Notes under the pieces: generated by a model
The model's database searches: none
Seen by the model: only the letters and a program-made list of their open reading frames with translations
What the model was told of the DNA's origin: nothing
Made by a program: the position numbers and the translations under genes
Shown: positions 47,709 to 54,945 of the stretch, one piece after another
Layout: each line of letters starts with the position of its first letter
Numbering within the stretch: the first letter of the stretch is position 1
Assembly: GCF_038446665.1 (NCBI RefSeq)
Contig: NZ_CP151802.1
Span: 4,171,568-4,235,567, forward strand
Reading direction: 5' to 3'
From: Lysobacter sp. FW306-1B-D06B
Lineage (GTDB): Bacteria; Pseudomonadota; Gammaproteobacteria; Xanthomonadales; Xanthomonadaceae
DNA: 64,000 nucleotides

Positions 47709-49958
47709 ATGTCCGCAACGTTCGAACCTCTTGGCAGTTCGATCCCTCGCCCTACCCTCGCCTCGGCCGCGCTGCCCAGGCGCGTGCGGCGAGTGCTCGA
47801 GCATCTCTACGCGCTGGTCTCGGACGAAATGTCCCGCCAGCTCGAGGCGATGCTCGGCGAGTTCGAGCAGCAACTTTTCAAGCACGCCGACCTGGCGCGC
47901 AATCCCGCGCAGCAGGCCAGCCACCTTGAAACCCTGCGCACCACGCGACTCAACCGCGCCGACCTGGTACCGCGCTTCCTGGCGCTGGTCGAGAGCGAGC
48001 TGACGACGATCCGCGATCCGATCGCCGCGCCCGTAGAGGGCGACGGCGCCGTGCCGGCCTTCCGCGACCTGCGCCTGGTCGAGCACGGGGAGGTCGACGA
48101 GGCCAACCAACTGCACACCATCGCCGCGCGCCAGGAATCCCGCGCCGGCTTGCCGCTGCTGCTGCTCGGCCAGCGCTTCGGCGTGCTGGCGGGGCAGCCG
48201 GCCTTCGATGCGGAGCGGCTGCCGGTGGGGCCCTATGCGCTGGGGCGCATCCTGTCCGAGGCCGCGCACGCGCTGCAGATCAGCGCCGAAGCGCGACTGC
48301 ATCTGTACAAGGTCTTCGATCACCAGGTCATGACCGGCTACGCCCAGCTGGTGGAGACGATGAACGCCCTGCTCGCGCGCGAGAACGTGCTGCCGAGCCT
48401 GTCGTTCGTGCCGGTGCGTCCGCGCTCGCCGCAGCGGCAGGACGCCCCGCGACGCGGCGGCGACCCGACCGATGCGGCCCCGGGCCGCCAGCGACCGATG
48501 ACCGCCTGGCCCGGCCAGCCCGACGACGATCCGTCGAGCCCGGCGATGGAGGACGAGGCCTTCGCGCTGTTGCAGCAGTTGCTGTCCGCGCGACGCGACC
48601 TGGTGGGCAAGCTGCGCCCCGGCTCTGACAGCGGCGCGGCGCGGCCCACGCTGACCCGGGATGAATTGGTCAACGCGCTGGCCTCGTTGCAGGACCTGCC
48701 GCTGCACCAGAGCCCGCCGCGCAACCTCACCGACGTGCGCCAGACGCTGCTCGCGCAGGCGCGCCAGCAGCGTGGCGAGGCGGCATTCCTGTCGCGCGAC
48801 GACAGCGATGCCTTCGAGCTGCTGGACCTGTTCTACAACGAGATCGGCCGCGAACTGCGCACCGACGCCGCAGTCTCCACCCTGCTCAACCGCCTGCAGG
48901 TGCCGCTGGTGCGGCTGGCGCTGCAGGATCGCGGCTTCTTCGTCCGCAACGAACATCCGGCACGCCAGTTGCTCAACGCCGTCGCCGAGGCGGGCGCGCA
49001 CTGGGTTCCCAAGGACGAAACCGACCCGCAGCTCAACGACCAGCTGCGCCGTGCGGTGGACCACGTCGTGGAGAACTACGACGGCGACCCCGGCGTGTTC
49101 GAGAACGCCAACCGCCAGCTGCAGGACCACCTGCGTTCGATGGCGCGCAAGGCGGAAGTCGCCGAGCGCCGGCACGTCGAAGCCGCGCGCGGCAAGGAGA
49201 AGCTGGTGATGGCCAAGCGCCAGGCCAGCGAGGCGATCACCGGCATCATCAGCGACCAGAAACTGCCGCGCTTCGTGCAGACGCTGCTGAGCCAGGCGTG
49301 GACGGACGTGCTCACCCTGACCCTGCTGCGCAGCGGCGAGGATTCGGAGGAATGGCAACGCCAGTTGGCCGCGACGCGCGAGATCGTCGCCGCCAATGTG
49401 GCGGGGCAACGCGGGCAGGTCACGCATGCACTGGGCGAGGACATCGAGGCCGCGCTGACGCAGGTCGGCTACCACGTCGAGGACGCCGGCGCGATCTCGC
49501 GCCAGCTCGTCACCGGCGCGGCGGCGGCCAATGACGACGACGCCGCCTCGCGCACCGAACTGGCGCTCAAGCTCAAGGCGCGCACCCGCCTGGGCACCGA
49601 AGAAGCGCCTGCACCGAAGCTTCCCGATCGCTCGCCCAAGGAACAGGAGTGCTGGCGCCACCTGCGCACGCTTCCGTTCGGGACGTGGTTCGAGTTCGAC
49701 CTGGGCGAAACCGGCGAGGTCGTGCGCCGCCGCCTGTCGTGGTTCAGTCCGGTCACCGACAACGCGCTGTTCGTGAACCAGCGCGGCCAGCGCGTGGCGG
49801 AGCAGTCGCTGGACAGCCTCGCGCGGCACATGTCCGCCGGGCGCGTGCGTATCGTCACCGAAGAAAAGAGCCGGTTGGTGGATCGCGCCTGGAGCGCCGT
49901 GATGGGCGCACTCGGCCAGCTCGTCGGACACAACAGCACCTCGGAGGCTCACGCATGA
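47709..49958 (+). CDS. DUF1631 family protein
   Basis: A 749-residue soluble, mostly helical protein of the DUF1631 family, sometimes mislabelled thymidine phosphorylase. Visible family features are the N-terminal VRRVLEHLYALVSDEMSRQLEAMLGEFEQQLFKHADLARN, the middle FFVRNEHPARQLLNAVAEAG, and the C-terminal LRTLPFGTWFEFDLGETGEVVRRRLSWFSPVTDNALFVNQRGQRV, which resembles a PilZ-like beta-barrel. A Pro/Arg-rich linker lies near residues 235-280. Its stop is overlapped by a PilZ-like gene. Function is unknown; a c-di-GMP link is an inference from neighbour and fold. Confidence 0.88.
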   Translation: MSATFEPLGSSIPRPTLASAALPRRVRRVLEHLYALVSDEMSRQLEAMLGEFEQQLFKHADLARNPAQQASHLETLRTTRLNRADLVPRFLALVESELTTIRDPIAAPVEGDGAVPAFRDLRLVEHGEVDEANQLHTIAARQESRAGLPLLLLGQRFGVLAGQPAFDAERLPVGPYALGRILSEAAHALQISAEARLHLYKVFDHQVMTGYAQLVETMNALLARENVLPSLSFVPVRPRSPQRQDAPRRGGDPTDAAPGRQRPMTAWPGQPDDDPSSPAMEDEAFALLQQLLSARRDLVGKLRPGSDSGAARPTLTRDELVNALASLQDLPLHQSPPRNLTDVRQTLLAQARQQRGEAAFLSRDDSDAFELLDLFYNEIGRELRTDAAVSTLLNRLQVPLVRLALQDRGFFVRNEHPARQLLNAVAEAGAHWVPKDETDPQLNDQLRRAVDHVVENYDGDPGVFENANRQLQDHLRSMARKAEVAERRHVEAARGKEKLVMAKRQASEAITGIISDQKLPRFVQTLLSQAWTDVLTLTLLRSGEDSEEWQRQLAATREIVAANVAGQRGQVTHALGEDIEAALTQVGYHVEDAGAISRQLVTGAAAANDDDAASRTELALKLKARTRLGTEEAPAPKLPDRSPKEQECWRHLRTLPFGTWFEFDLGETGEVVRRRLSWFSPVTDNALFVNQRGQRVAEQSLDSLARHMSAGRVRIVTEEKSRLVDRAWSAVMGALGQLVGHNSTSEAHA

Positions 49959-50320
49959 TGGAAGAGTTCCGCCGCGCACGCCGCCGTGCGATCCAGGACC
50001 CGGTCCAGGTCGTCGACACCATGACCGACACCGTGATCGGCCAGCTCAGCAACTTGTCGGAGACCGGCATGCTGCTGATCGCGACCACGCCACTGGTGGA
50101 GGACGGTCTGTACCAGCTGCGCTTCAACCTGCGCGGCGCCCCGCACCAGAACGGCTATTCCAACAGCGCGCCGATCGAAGTCGGCGCGCACCTGCTGTGG
50201 CAGGACGACACCAGCACGCCGGGCCAGACGTGGTCGGGCTTCCGCTTCATCACCATGCTGGAGAGCGAGCTGCAGCAGCTTCGCCACTGGCTGGAATCCG
50301 GGCACGGCAAGCCGATCTGA
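49955..50320 (+). CDS. PilZ domain-like protein
   Basis: A 121-residue protein starting MMEEFRRARRRAIQDPVQVVDTMTDTVIGQLSNLSETGMLL. The RR...(D/N)xSxxG arrangement (RRR, then NLSETG) is the classic c-di-GMP-binding layout of PilZ domains. A GGAGG ribosome-binding site ends seven bases upstream of ATGATG, and the start overlaps the DUF1631 stop. Either of two adjacent ATGs may be used. Confidence 0.82.
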   Translation: MMEEFRRARRRAIQDPVQVVDTMTDTVIGQLSNLSETGMLLIATTPLVEDGLYQLRFNLRGAPHQNGYSNSAPIEVGAHLLWQDDTSTPGQTWSGFRFITMLESELQQLRHWLESGHGKPI

Positions 50321-50361
50321 ACAGGCCGCGTGCCGCGCGCCGCGCATGAGGCGCGCCTGAG

Positions 50362-50490
50362 TCTCCCTCCCCTGCGTGCAGGGGGGTGCGGATGAGTCGC
50401 GAAGCCGCGCAGCGGCGAGCTCCCTGTACGAACGTTCGGCGCATACGCGCCTCACACCCCCTCCCAACCTCCCCGTGCAAAGCGGGGAGA
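50362..50490. repeat. Dispersed intergenic repeat, CTCCCTCCCC type (copy B)
   Basis: Shares CTCCCTCCCCTGCGTGCAGG, the middle block with GCGAAGCCGC and AGCGGCGAGCTC, and a right arm CCCCCTCCCAACCTCCCCGT with the element at 31990-32108, but the inner spacer differs. It occupies most of the gap between the PilZ-like gene and pepQ, ending 63 bases before the pepQ start. Confidence 0.75.
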
Positions 50491-50553
50491 AGCAGAATGC
50501 CCGCGGCTTTGCGGCAGAATAGGCGCAAGAAATTCGCCCCAGACCGCATTCGA

Positions 50554-51870
50554 ATGACCACTGTCGCCGAGCTTTACCCGCACCACCTGTCCCAGCTGCA
50601 CCGCCGCACCGAGCAGGCCCTGGCCCGCGGCGGCTTCGAGCATCTGGTCGTGCCCAGCGGCACGTCGCACTACCAGGTCTTCGACGACCGCGACTACCCG
50701 TACGCGGTGAACCCGCAGTTCAAGGCCTGGCTGCCGCTCACGCGCGCGCCGGGCAGCTGGCTGGTCGTCACGCCGGGCCAGAAGCCCAAGCTGATCTTCC
50801 TGCAGCCGTTCGACTACTGGCACGTCGTGCCGTCGGCGCCGAGCGGTTACTGGGTCGAGCACTTCGACATCGTCGTCATCCGCACACCGCAGGAAGCGCT
50901 GCAGCACCTGCCGGCGAATCCGGCGCGCTGCGCGATCCTGGGCGAGCCGCTCAGCGCGGTCGGCGGCTTCGTGCCGAACAACCCGGCGCCGGTGGTGAAC
51001 TACCTGGAGTACCACCGCGCGTTCAAGACGCCGTACGAAATCGAGATGATGCGCCAGGCCACGCGCCGCGGCGTGCGTGCGCACCGCGCGGCCGAGCGCG
51101 CGTTCCGCGCCGGCGCGAGCGAGTTCGGCATCCACCTGGTCTATTGCCAGGCCGCCGCGCAGGACGCCAACGACCTGCCGTACAGCAACATCATCGCGCT
51201 CAACGAGCACGGCGCCGTGCTGCATTACACCGACCGCGACGTGGTCGCGCCGCAATCGCCGCGCAGCTTCCTCATCGACGCCGGCGCCGCGCACCACGGC
51301 TACGCCTGCGACATCACGCGCACCTACGCGCACGATGCCGGCAGTGAGTTCCAGGCGATGATCGACGCCGTCGACGGCGCGCAGCTGAAGATGTGCGACC
51401 AGGTGCGCGCGGGCGTGGACTACAGGCAGATCCACCTCGACGCGCACCTCGCGCTGGCGAACGTGCTGAAGGACTTCGGCATCATCAACGTCTCGCCCGA
51501 AGCCGCCGTCGCCACGGGTGTGAGCAGCGCGTTCTTCCCGCACGGCATCGGCCACGGCATCGGCCTGCAGGTGCACGACGTGGCCGGCTTTGCGGCCAGC
51601 GACGAAGGCGGCACGATCGCCAAGCCGGACGGCCATCCGTACCTGCGCCTGACGCGCGTACTGGAGCCTGGCATGGTGGTGACGATCGAGCCGGGCCTGT
51701 ACTTCATCGACATGCTGCTGGACGAAGTGAAGAAGAACGGCCACGGCGACAGCATCGACTGGGCGCGCGTGGACGCGTTCAAACCCTTCGGCGGCATCCG
51801 CATCGAGGACGATGTGGCCTGCACCGATGTGGCGCCGTTGAACCTCACGCGCGAGGGGTTCGCAGCCTAG
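50554..51870 (+). CDS. pepQ: Xaa-Pro dipeptidase PepQ
   Basis: A 438-residue M24B metallopeptidase that splits dipeptides with C-terminal proline. The metal ligands are visible: both aspartates in LIDAGAAHHGYACDITRTYAHD, the histidine in FFPHGIGHGIGLQVHD, and the glutamates in VVTIEPGLYFID and FGGIRIEDDVACTD. N-terminal domain elements (LVVPSGTSHYQVFDDRDYPYAVNPQFKAWLPL) and length match E. coli PepQ. I chose MTTVAELYP as start, after the repeat element. Confidence 0.95.
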   Translation: MTTVAELYPHHLSQLHRRTEQALARGGFEHLVVPSGTSHYQVFDDRDYPYAVNPQFKAWLPLTRAPGSWLVVTPGQKPKLIFLQPFDYWHVVPSAPSGYWVEHFDIVVIRTPQEALQHLPANPARCAILGEPLSAVGGFVPNNPAPVVNYLEYHRAFKTPYEIEMMRQATRRGVRAHRAAERAFRAGASEFGIHLVYCQAAAQDANDLPYSNIIALNEHGAVLHYTDRDVVAPQSPRSFLIDAGAAHHGYACDITRTYAHDAGSEFQAMIDAVDGAQLKMCDQVRAGVDYRQIHLDAHLALANVLKDFGIINVSPEAAVATGVSSAFFPHGIGHGIGLQVHDVAGFAASDEGGTIAKPDGHPYLRLTRVLEPGMVVTIEPGLYFIDMLLDEVKKNGHGDSIDWARVDAFKPFGGIRIEDDVACTDVAPLNLTREGFAA

Positions 51871-51872
51871 CT

Positions 51873-51978
51873 GCGCACTGCCGCGTAGGCTGCGAACGAC
51901 CGGCCATGGATGGATGGCCGGGCCGGGCGATCCGAAGCCGGCGCGCCATCGCCATGGCAGCCGTGCGTCTTCGATGCC
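51873..51978. repeat. Solitary diverged copy of the 118-bp repeat
   Basis: Aligned with the reverse complement of the array at 14190-14543, this stretch keeps GCACTGCCGCGT, GAACGACCG, GGGCCGGGCGATCCGAAGC and GCCATGG...CAGCC in the same order, with several small deletions and substitutions. It sits directly after the pepQ stop, so again in a 3' region, and in the same orientation relative to the upstream gene as the array has relative to pilQ. Confidence 0.8.
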
Positions 51979-52015
51979 GAACTGCCGGAACAAGGGCCCC
52001 GCACCCGGAGCTCCT

Positions 52016-52118
52016 CGTAGCCCGGGTAAGGCCGTAGGCCGCACCCGGGGCGCGGGGCGGCAGGGTTCCCGGGTGCGCTTCGCTTACCCGGGCTACGGGG
52101 CTACGGGGCTACGGGGCT
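52016..52118. repeat. REP-like inverted repeat plus short tandem array
   Basis: Outer arms CGTAGCCCGGGTAAG (52016-52030) and CTTACCCGGGCTACG (52083-52097) are a perfect 15-bp inverted repeat. Inside are nested arms GCACCCGGG (52041-52049) and CCCGGGTGC (52069-52077). The right arm runs into three copies of the octamer GGCTACGG. The element lies between the convergent pepQ and macro-domain genes, next to the solitary 118-bp repeat, and could end transcripts from both sides. Confidence 0.85.
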
Positions 52119-52126
52119 GGATCGAC

Positions 52127-52645
52127 TCAAGCCGGCGAAAAGTCCCGCTGCGCGCTCAATCCTTCGTTCGCCGCCACGTCCGCGTGGTAGGTCGTGTAGA
52201 CGATCACCGGAATCCCGAGTTCGCCCAGGTGCTGCTGCACCAGCGGCCGCACGTCCACCCATTCCAGGCCGCCCACGCCGGTCGCCAGTCGCGGCAACGC
52301 GAGGCTGCGGATGCCTTCTTCGCGCACATGCCGCGCCAATGCCTTGAGCGAGTGACTGACGTTGAGCAGGCTCGCCTTGCCCGCATGGCCGCGATGCATG
52401 TCCTGCGTCAGCAGGTTCACGATCTCGATGCGCCGGCCGCCCTCGTCCACGCCGCTCCACGCCCAGATGTCGCCGGGTTCCAGCGGCTCGCGGCGCATCG
52501 CGTGGCGATAGTCGCGCACCATCGACGGCCACCGTTCGCGCAGCGCCAGCGCCAGTCCGCTGTCGAAATGATCTTCCGGCGCGATGCCGTGTGCGATGAC
52601 CTGCGCGTTCGTCAGCAGCAGATCGCCTTCCACTTCTTTGAGCAT
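52127..52645 (-). CDS. Macro domain protein (ADP-ribose-binding/processing)
   Basis: A 172-residue single macro domain: MLKEVEGDLLLTNAQVIAHGI at the start, then GDIWAWSGVDEGGRRIEIVNLLTQDMHRG, and the phosphate-binding loop RSLALPRLATGVGGLEWVDVRPLVQQHL, whose ATGVGGL matches the macro-domain glycine loop. Such proteins bind or hydrolyse ADP-ribose and its derivatives. AGGAG lies eight bases before the chosen ATG. A perfect FNR-type box lies 81 bases upstream (52726-52739), suggesting oxygen- or redox-linked control. Convergent with pepQ. Confidence 0.88.
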   Translation of the reverse strand: MLKEVEGDLLLTNAQVIAHGIAPEDHFDSGLALALRERWPSMVRDYRHAMRREPLEPGDIWAWSGVDEGGRRIEIVNLLTQDMHRGHAGKASLLNVSHSLKALARHVREEGIRSLALPRLATGVGGLEWVDVRPLVQQHLGELGIPVIVYTTYHADVAANEGLSAQRDFSPA

Positions 52646-52698
52646 GGTCTGTCTCCTATGGGAACCGGACACCGCGTTCGACGGCGGTGATGGTTCGA

Positions 52699-52704
52699 CC
52701 ATAG
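52699..52704 (-). promoter_or_regulatory. Candidate -10 of the macro-domain gene
   Basis: TATGGT on the minus strand would set the transcription start near 52692 and place the FNR-type box at 52726-52739 close to -41, the class II activator position. There is no good -35 hexamer, as expected for an activated promoter. Confidence 0.45.
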
Positions 52705-52725
52705 GCTTCCGCGGACGCGGCTGTT

Positions 52726-52739
52726 TGATGCGGATCAAA
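52726..52739 (-). promoter_or_regulatory. FNR/ANR-type box TTGAT-N4-ATCAA
   Basis: TTGATGCGGATCAA matches the FNR consensus exactly in both half-sites. It is centred at 52732.5, about 41 bases before the inferred start of the macro-domain transcript. The other flanking gene (pepP) ends toward it, so the site can only serve the macro-domain gene. Confidence 0.65.
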
Positions 52740-52803
52740 GCGGTTGCGCGGTGCGGTTTACTGCGACGCGCCCCCCTCTCCCTGGTCGCCTTCGGCGGCC
52801 TGT

Positions 52804-52826
52804 CCCTCTCCCGCAAGGGGAGAGGG
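52804..52826 (-). terminator. Hairpin downstream of pepP
   Basis: Inverted repeat CCCTCTCCC / GGGAGAGGG with a five-base loop lies 13 bases past the pepP stop. There is no T-run. It resembles the CTCTCCC-type intergenic hairpins common in this genus, so it may be a repeat element used as a 3' end. Confidence 0.5.
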
Positions 52827-52838
52827 AACACGGGCAGC

Positions 52839-54167
52839 TCAGCCGCGCGCGGCCATCAATGCTTCGATTTCGTCGGCGCTGCGCGCCAGCGCGTTGGTGA
52901 GCACTTCGGGTTCGTCGCGCGTCACGAGCACGTCGTCTTCCGTTCGGATGCCGATGCCGCGCCATTTCGCATCGACGGTGGTGTCGTCGCTCGACACGTA
53001 CAGGCCCGGTTCGATGGTGAAGACCATGCCCGGTTCGAGCAGGCGCGATTCGCCGTCGAGGCGGTACTCGCCCACATCGTGCACGTCGAGCCCGAGCCAG
53101 TGGCCGGTCTTGTGCCGGTAGAAACGGCGGTAGCTGCCGTCGGCGAGATTCTTCTCCAGCTTGCCCTTGAGCAGGCCCAGGCGCAGCAGGCCTTCGGTCA
53201 ACGTTTCCACTGCGGCAACGTGACCGGCTTCGTACGGGATGCCCGGACGAGCCACCGCTAGCGCGGCGGCCTGCGCCTCGCCGACGAGGTCGTGCAACAC
53301 GCGCTGTTCCTTCGTGAAACGGCCGTTGACCGGGAACGTACGCGTGATGTCGGCCGCGTAGCCGCGGTACTCGGCGCCGGCGTCGATGAGGACGAGTTCG
53401 CCGTCCTTCGCCTGCGCGCCGTTGGCGCGGTAGTGCAGCACGCAGGCGTTGGCGCCCGCACCGACGATGCTGCTGTACGCCGGATCGGCGTCGTTCGCAC
53501 GGAACACGCGTTCGACTTCGGCCTGCAGCTGGTACTCGTGCACGCCCGGTCGCGCGGCGTGCATTGCCGCTTCGTGCGCCAGCACGCTGATGTCGGCGGC
53601 GCGCTGCATCAGGCGCAGTTCGTCGCGGTCCTTGAACAGGCGCAGTTCGTCGAGCAAGTGGCCCAGCTCGAGGAATTCGTGCGGCGGCTGCGCGCCCTGG
53701 CGCACCATCGCGCGCACGCGGTTGAGCCAGCCGATCAGCTTGAGGTCGAACTCCTGGTCGCGCCCGAAGTGGTAGTACACGCGCGAGCGGCCTTCGAGCA
53801 GGCCGGGCAGGATGTCGTCGAGGTCGGTGATGGGATACGCGTCGTCGAGGCCGAATGCTTCCACCGCGCCTTCCGGACCGAAACGCGGGCCGTCCCAACC
53901 TTCGCGCTCGGGATCGCGCTCGCGGCAGAACAGGATCACCTCGCCGTGCTTGCGGCCGGGCACCAGCACCAGCACCGCTTCGGGCTCGGGAAAGCCGGTG
54001 AGGTAGAGCAGGTCCGAATCCTGCCGGTACGGATAGTGCGTGTCGCGGCTGCGGATGCGTTCGGGCGCGGACGGGAGGATCGCGATCGCGTCGTCGCCGG
54101 CCATGCGCATGAGCTGCTTGCGGCGCTTCGCGTAGGCCTTGTCGGGGATTCGGAGGGCTTTGTGCAT
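52839..54167 (-). CDS. pepP: Xaa-Pro aminopeptidase PepP
   Basis: A 442-residue M24B metallopeptidase removing N-terminal residues ahead of proline. Metal ligands: aspartates in LIDAGAEYRGYAADITRTFPV, histidine in HKTGHWLGLDVHDVGEY, glutamates in FTIEPGLYVSS and GIRTEDDVLVT. The N-terminal domain shows RIRSRDTHYPYRQDSDLLYLTGFPEPEAVLVLVPG. I chose MHKALRIPD; a longer frame upstream reads through an ATTCGGGATT repeat and is not protein-like. It follows the UPF0149 gene, the ygfB-pepP order known from E. coli. Confidence 0.95.
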   Translation of the reverse strand: MHKALRIPDKAYAKRRKQLMRMAGDDAIAILPSAPERIRSRDTHYPYRQDSDLLYLTGFPEPEAVLVLVPGRKHGEVILFCRERDPEREGWDGPRFGPEGAVEAFGLDDAYPITDLDDILPGLLEGRSRVYYHFGRDQEFDLKLIGWLNRVRAMVRQGAQPPHEFLELGHLLDELRLFKDRDELRLMQRAADISVLAHEAAMHAARPGVHEYQLQAEVERVFRANDADPAYSSIVGAGANACVLHYRANGAQAKDGELVLIDAGAEYRGYAADITRTFPVNGRFTKEQRVLHDLVGEAQAAALAVARPGIPYEAGHVAAVETLTEGLLRLGLLKGKLEKNLADGSYRRFYRHKTGHWLGLDVHDVGEYRLDGESRLLEPGMVFTIEPGLYVSSDDTTVDAKWRGIGIRTEDDVLVTRDEPEVLTNALARSADEIEALMAARG

Positions 54168-54174
54168 TTGACTT

Positions 54175-54266
54175 GGGATTGGAGATTCGGGATTCGGGAT
54201 TCGATGGAAAAGCGGGGCATTCATGCTTTCGCTCTTGCGAATCCCCAATCCCGAATCCCGAATACC
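54175..54266. repeat. ATTCGGGATT inverted-repeat element, copy 3
   Basis: The left arm (54175-54203) and right arm (54237-54266) are heptamer arrays in opposite orientation around 33 bp containing GAAAAGCGG and CGCTCTT, the same inner bases as copy 1. It lies between the UPF0149 gene and pepP and abuts the pepP start, so it would be in the leader of pepP. Confidence 0.85.
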
Positions 54267-54270
54267 TAAG

Positions 54271-54819
54271 TCAGTTCAACTTCTGCCGATGCTGCGCCGC
54301 CAGCGCGCAGTCGCCGTGCAGCAGCAGCACGGCCACGCGCACGAACTCCTCGATTTCCACCAGCGCTTCCTCGTCTTCCTCGTCGCCGTCGCTCTGCGCC
54401 TGCGCGGCGGCGAGCTTGGCCAGGTCGCCGAGCGCTTCACGGCTCTCTTCCGACAGGCGCGGCTTGGCGCCGGCGGACAGTCCGAAGCCACCCAGGAATC
54501 CGCGGCACCACTCGAACAGCGCGCCGCTGCGCTCGGCCAGGGAGGCGTCGGCGTCGGGCAGCAGGAGGGCGAAGTCGAAGCTGCGGTCGGCCAGCTGCGC
54601 GGCGCTGGCCAGGCGCAGTTCGTCCAGCGCAGTGCCGGGGGCCGGCGTCGGCAGGGCGTCGTCGGCCAGCACCTTGGCCGGCCACTCCCGCAGCGAGGCA
54701 CCGCCGCCGGCCAGCCAGCCGCACAGGCCGCCGTGGAGTTCATAGGGAGAAGCGGCGAGCGCCAGCTGGCGACTCTCGGCCTCGATTGCGGTCACGTCGG
54801 GCAGTTCGATTTCGGACAC
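54271..54819 (-). CDS. UPF0149 (YgfB-like) family protein
   Basis: A 182-residue acidic helical protein. It shows SPYELHGGLCGWLAGGG near residue 25, GALFEWCRGFLGGFGLS near residue 90, and a C-terminal EEALVEIEEFVRVAVLLLH; the HGxLCG and WCxGFLxGFG elements define the family. Pseudomonas YgfB has been linked to regulation of AmpDh3; no such link is visible here. I chose GTG at 54819, since the extension beyond it enters the divergent regulatory region. Confidence 0.85.
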   Translation of the reverse strand: MSEIELPDVTAIEAESRQLALAASPYELHGGLCGWLAGGGASLREWPAKVLADDALPTPAPGTALDELRLASAAQLADRSFDFALLLPDADASLAERSGALFEWCRGFLGGFGLSAGAKPRLSEESREALGDLAKLAAAQAQSDGDEEDEEALVEIEEFVRVAVLLLHGDCALAAQHRQKLN

Positions 54820-54863
54820 GAGGACTGGAAACTGGGTTGAAAGCGGGGGACGGGCCGCAGTGT

Positions 54864-54881
54864 AACAACCCGATGGTTGTT
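54864..54881. promoter_or_regulatory. Palindrome overlapping the -35 of the GGDEF/EAL gene
   Basis: AACAACC-CGAT-GGTTGTT is a perfect 7-bp inverted repeat whose right half covers the -35 hexamer TTGTTG. A protein bound here would block that promoter. It also lies 45 bases upstream of the divergent UPF0149 gene, so it could act on both. Confidence 0.45.
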
Positions 54882-54906
54882 GCCGGCGCGAACGCCTGCC
54901 TACACT
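54877..54906 (+). promoter_or_regulatory. Sigma-70-like promoter of the GGDEF/EAL gene
   Basis: TTGTTG and TACACT are separated by 18 bases. Transcription from here would begin near 54913, which rules out the in-frame TTG at 54877 as a start codon and supports the TTG at 54946. Confidence 0.6.
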
Positions 54907-54945
54907 GCGCACAGCAGCGCTGCAGACGCTGCCAAGGGGTGTTCG

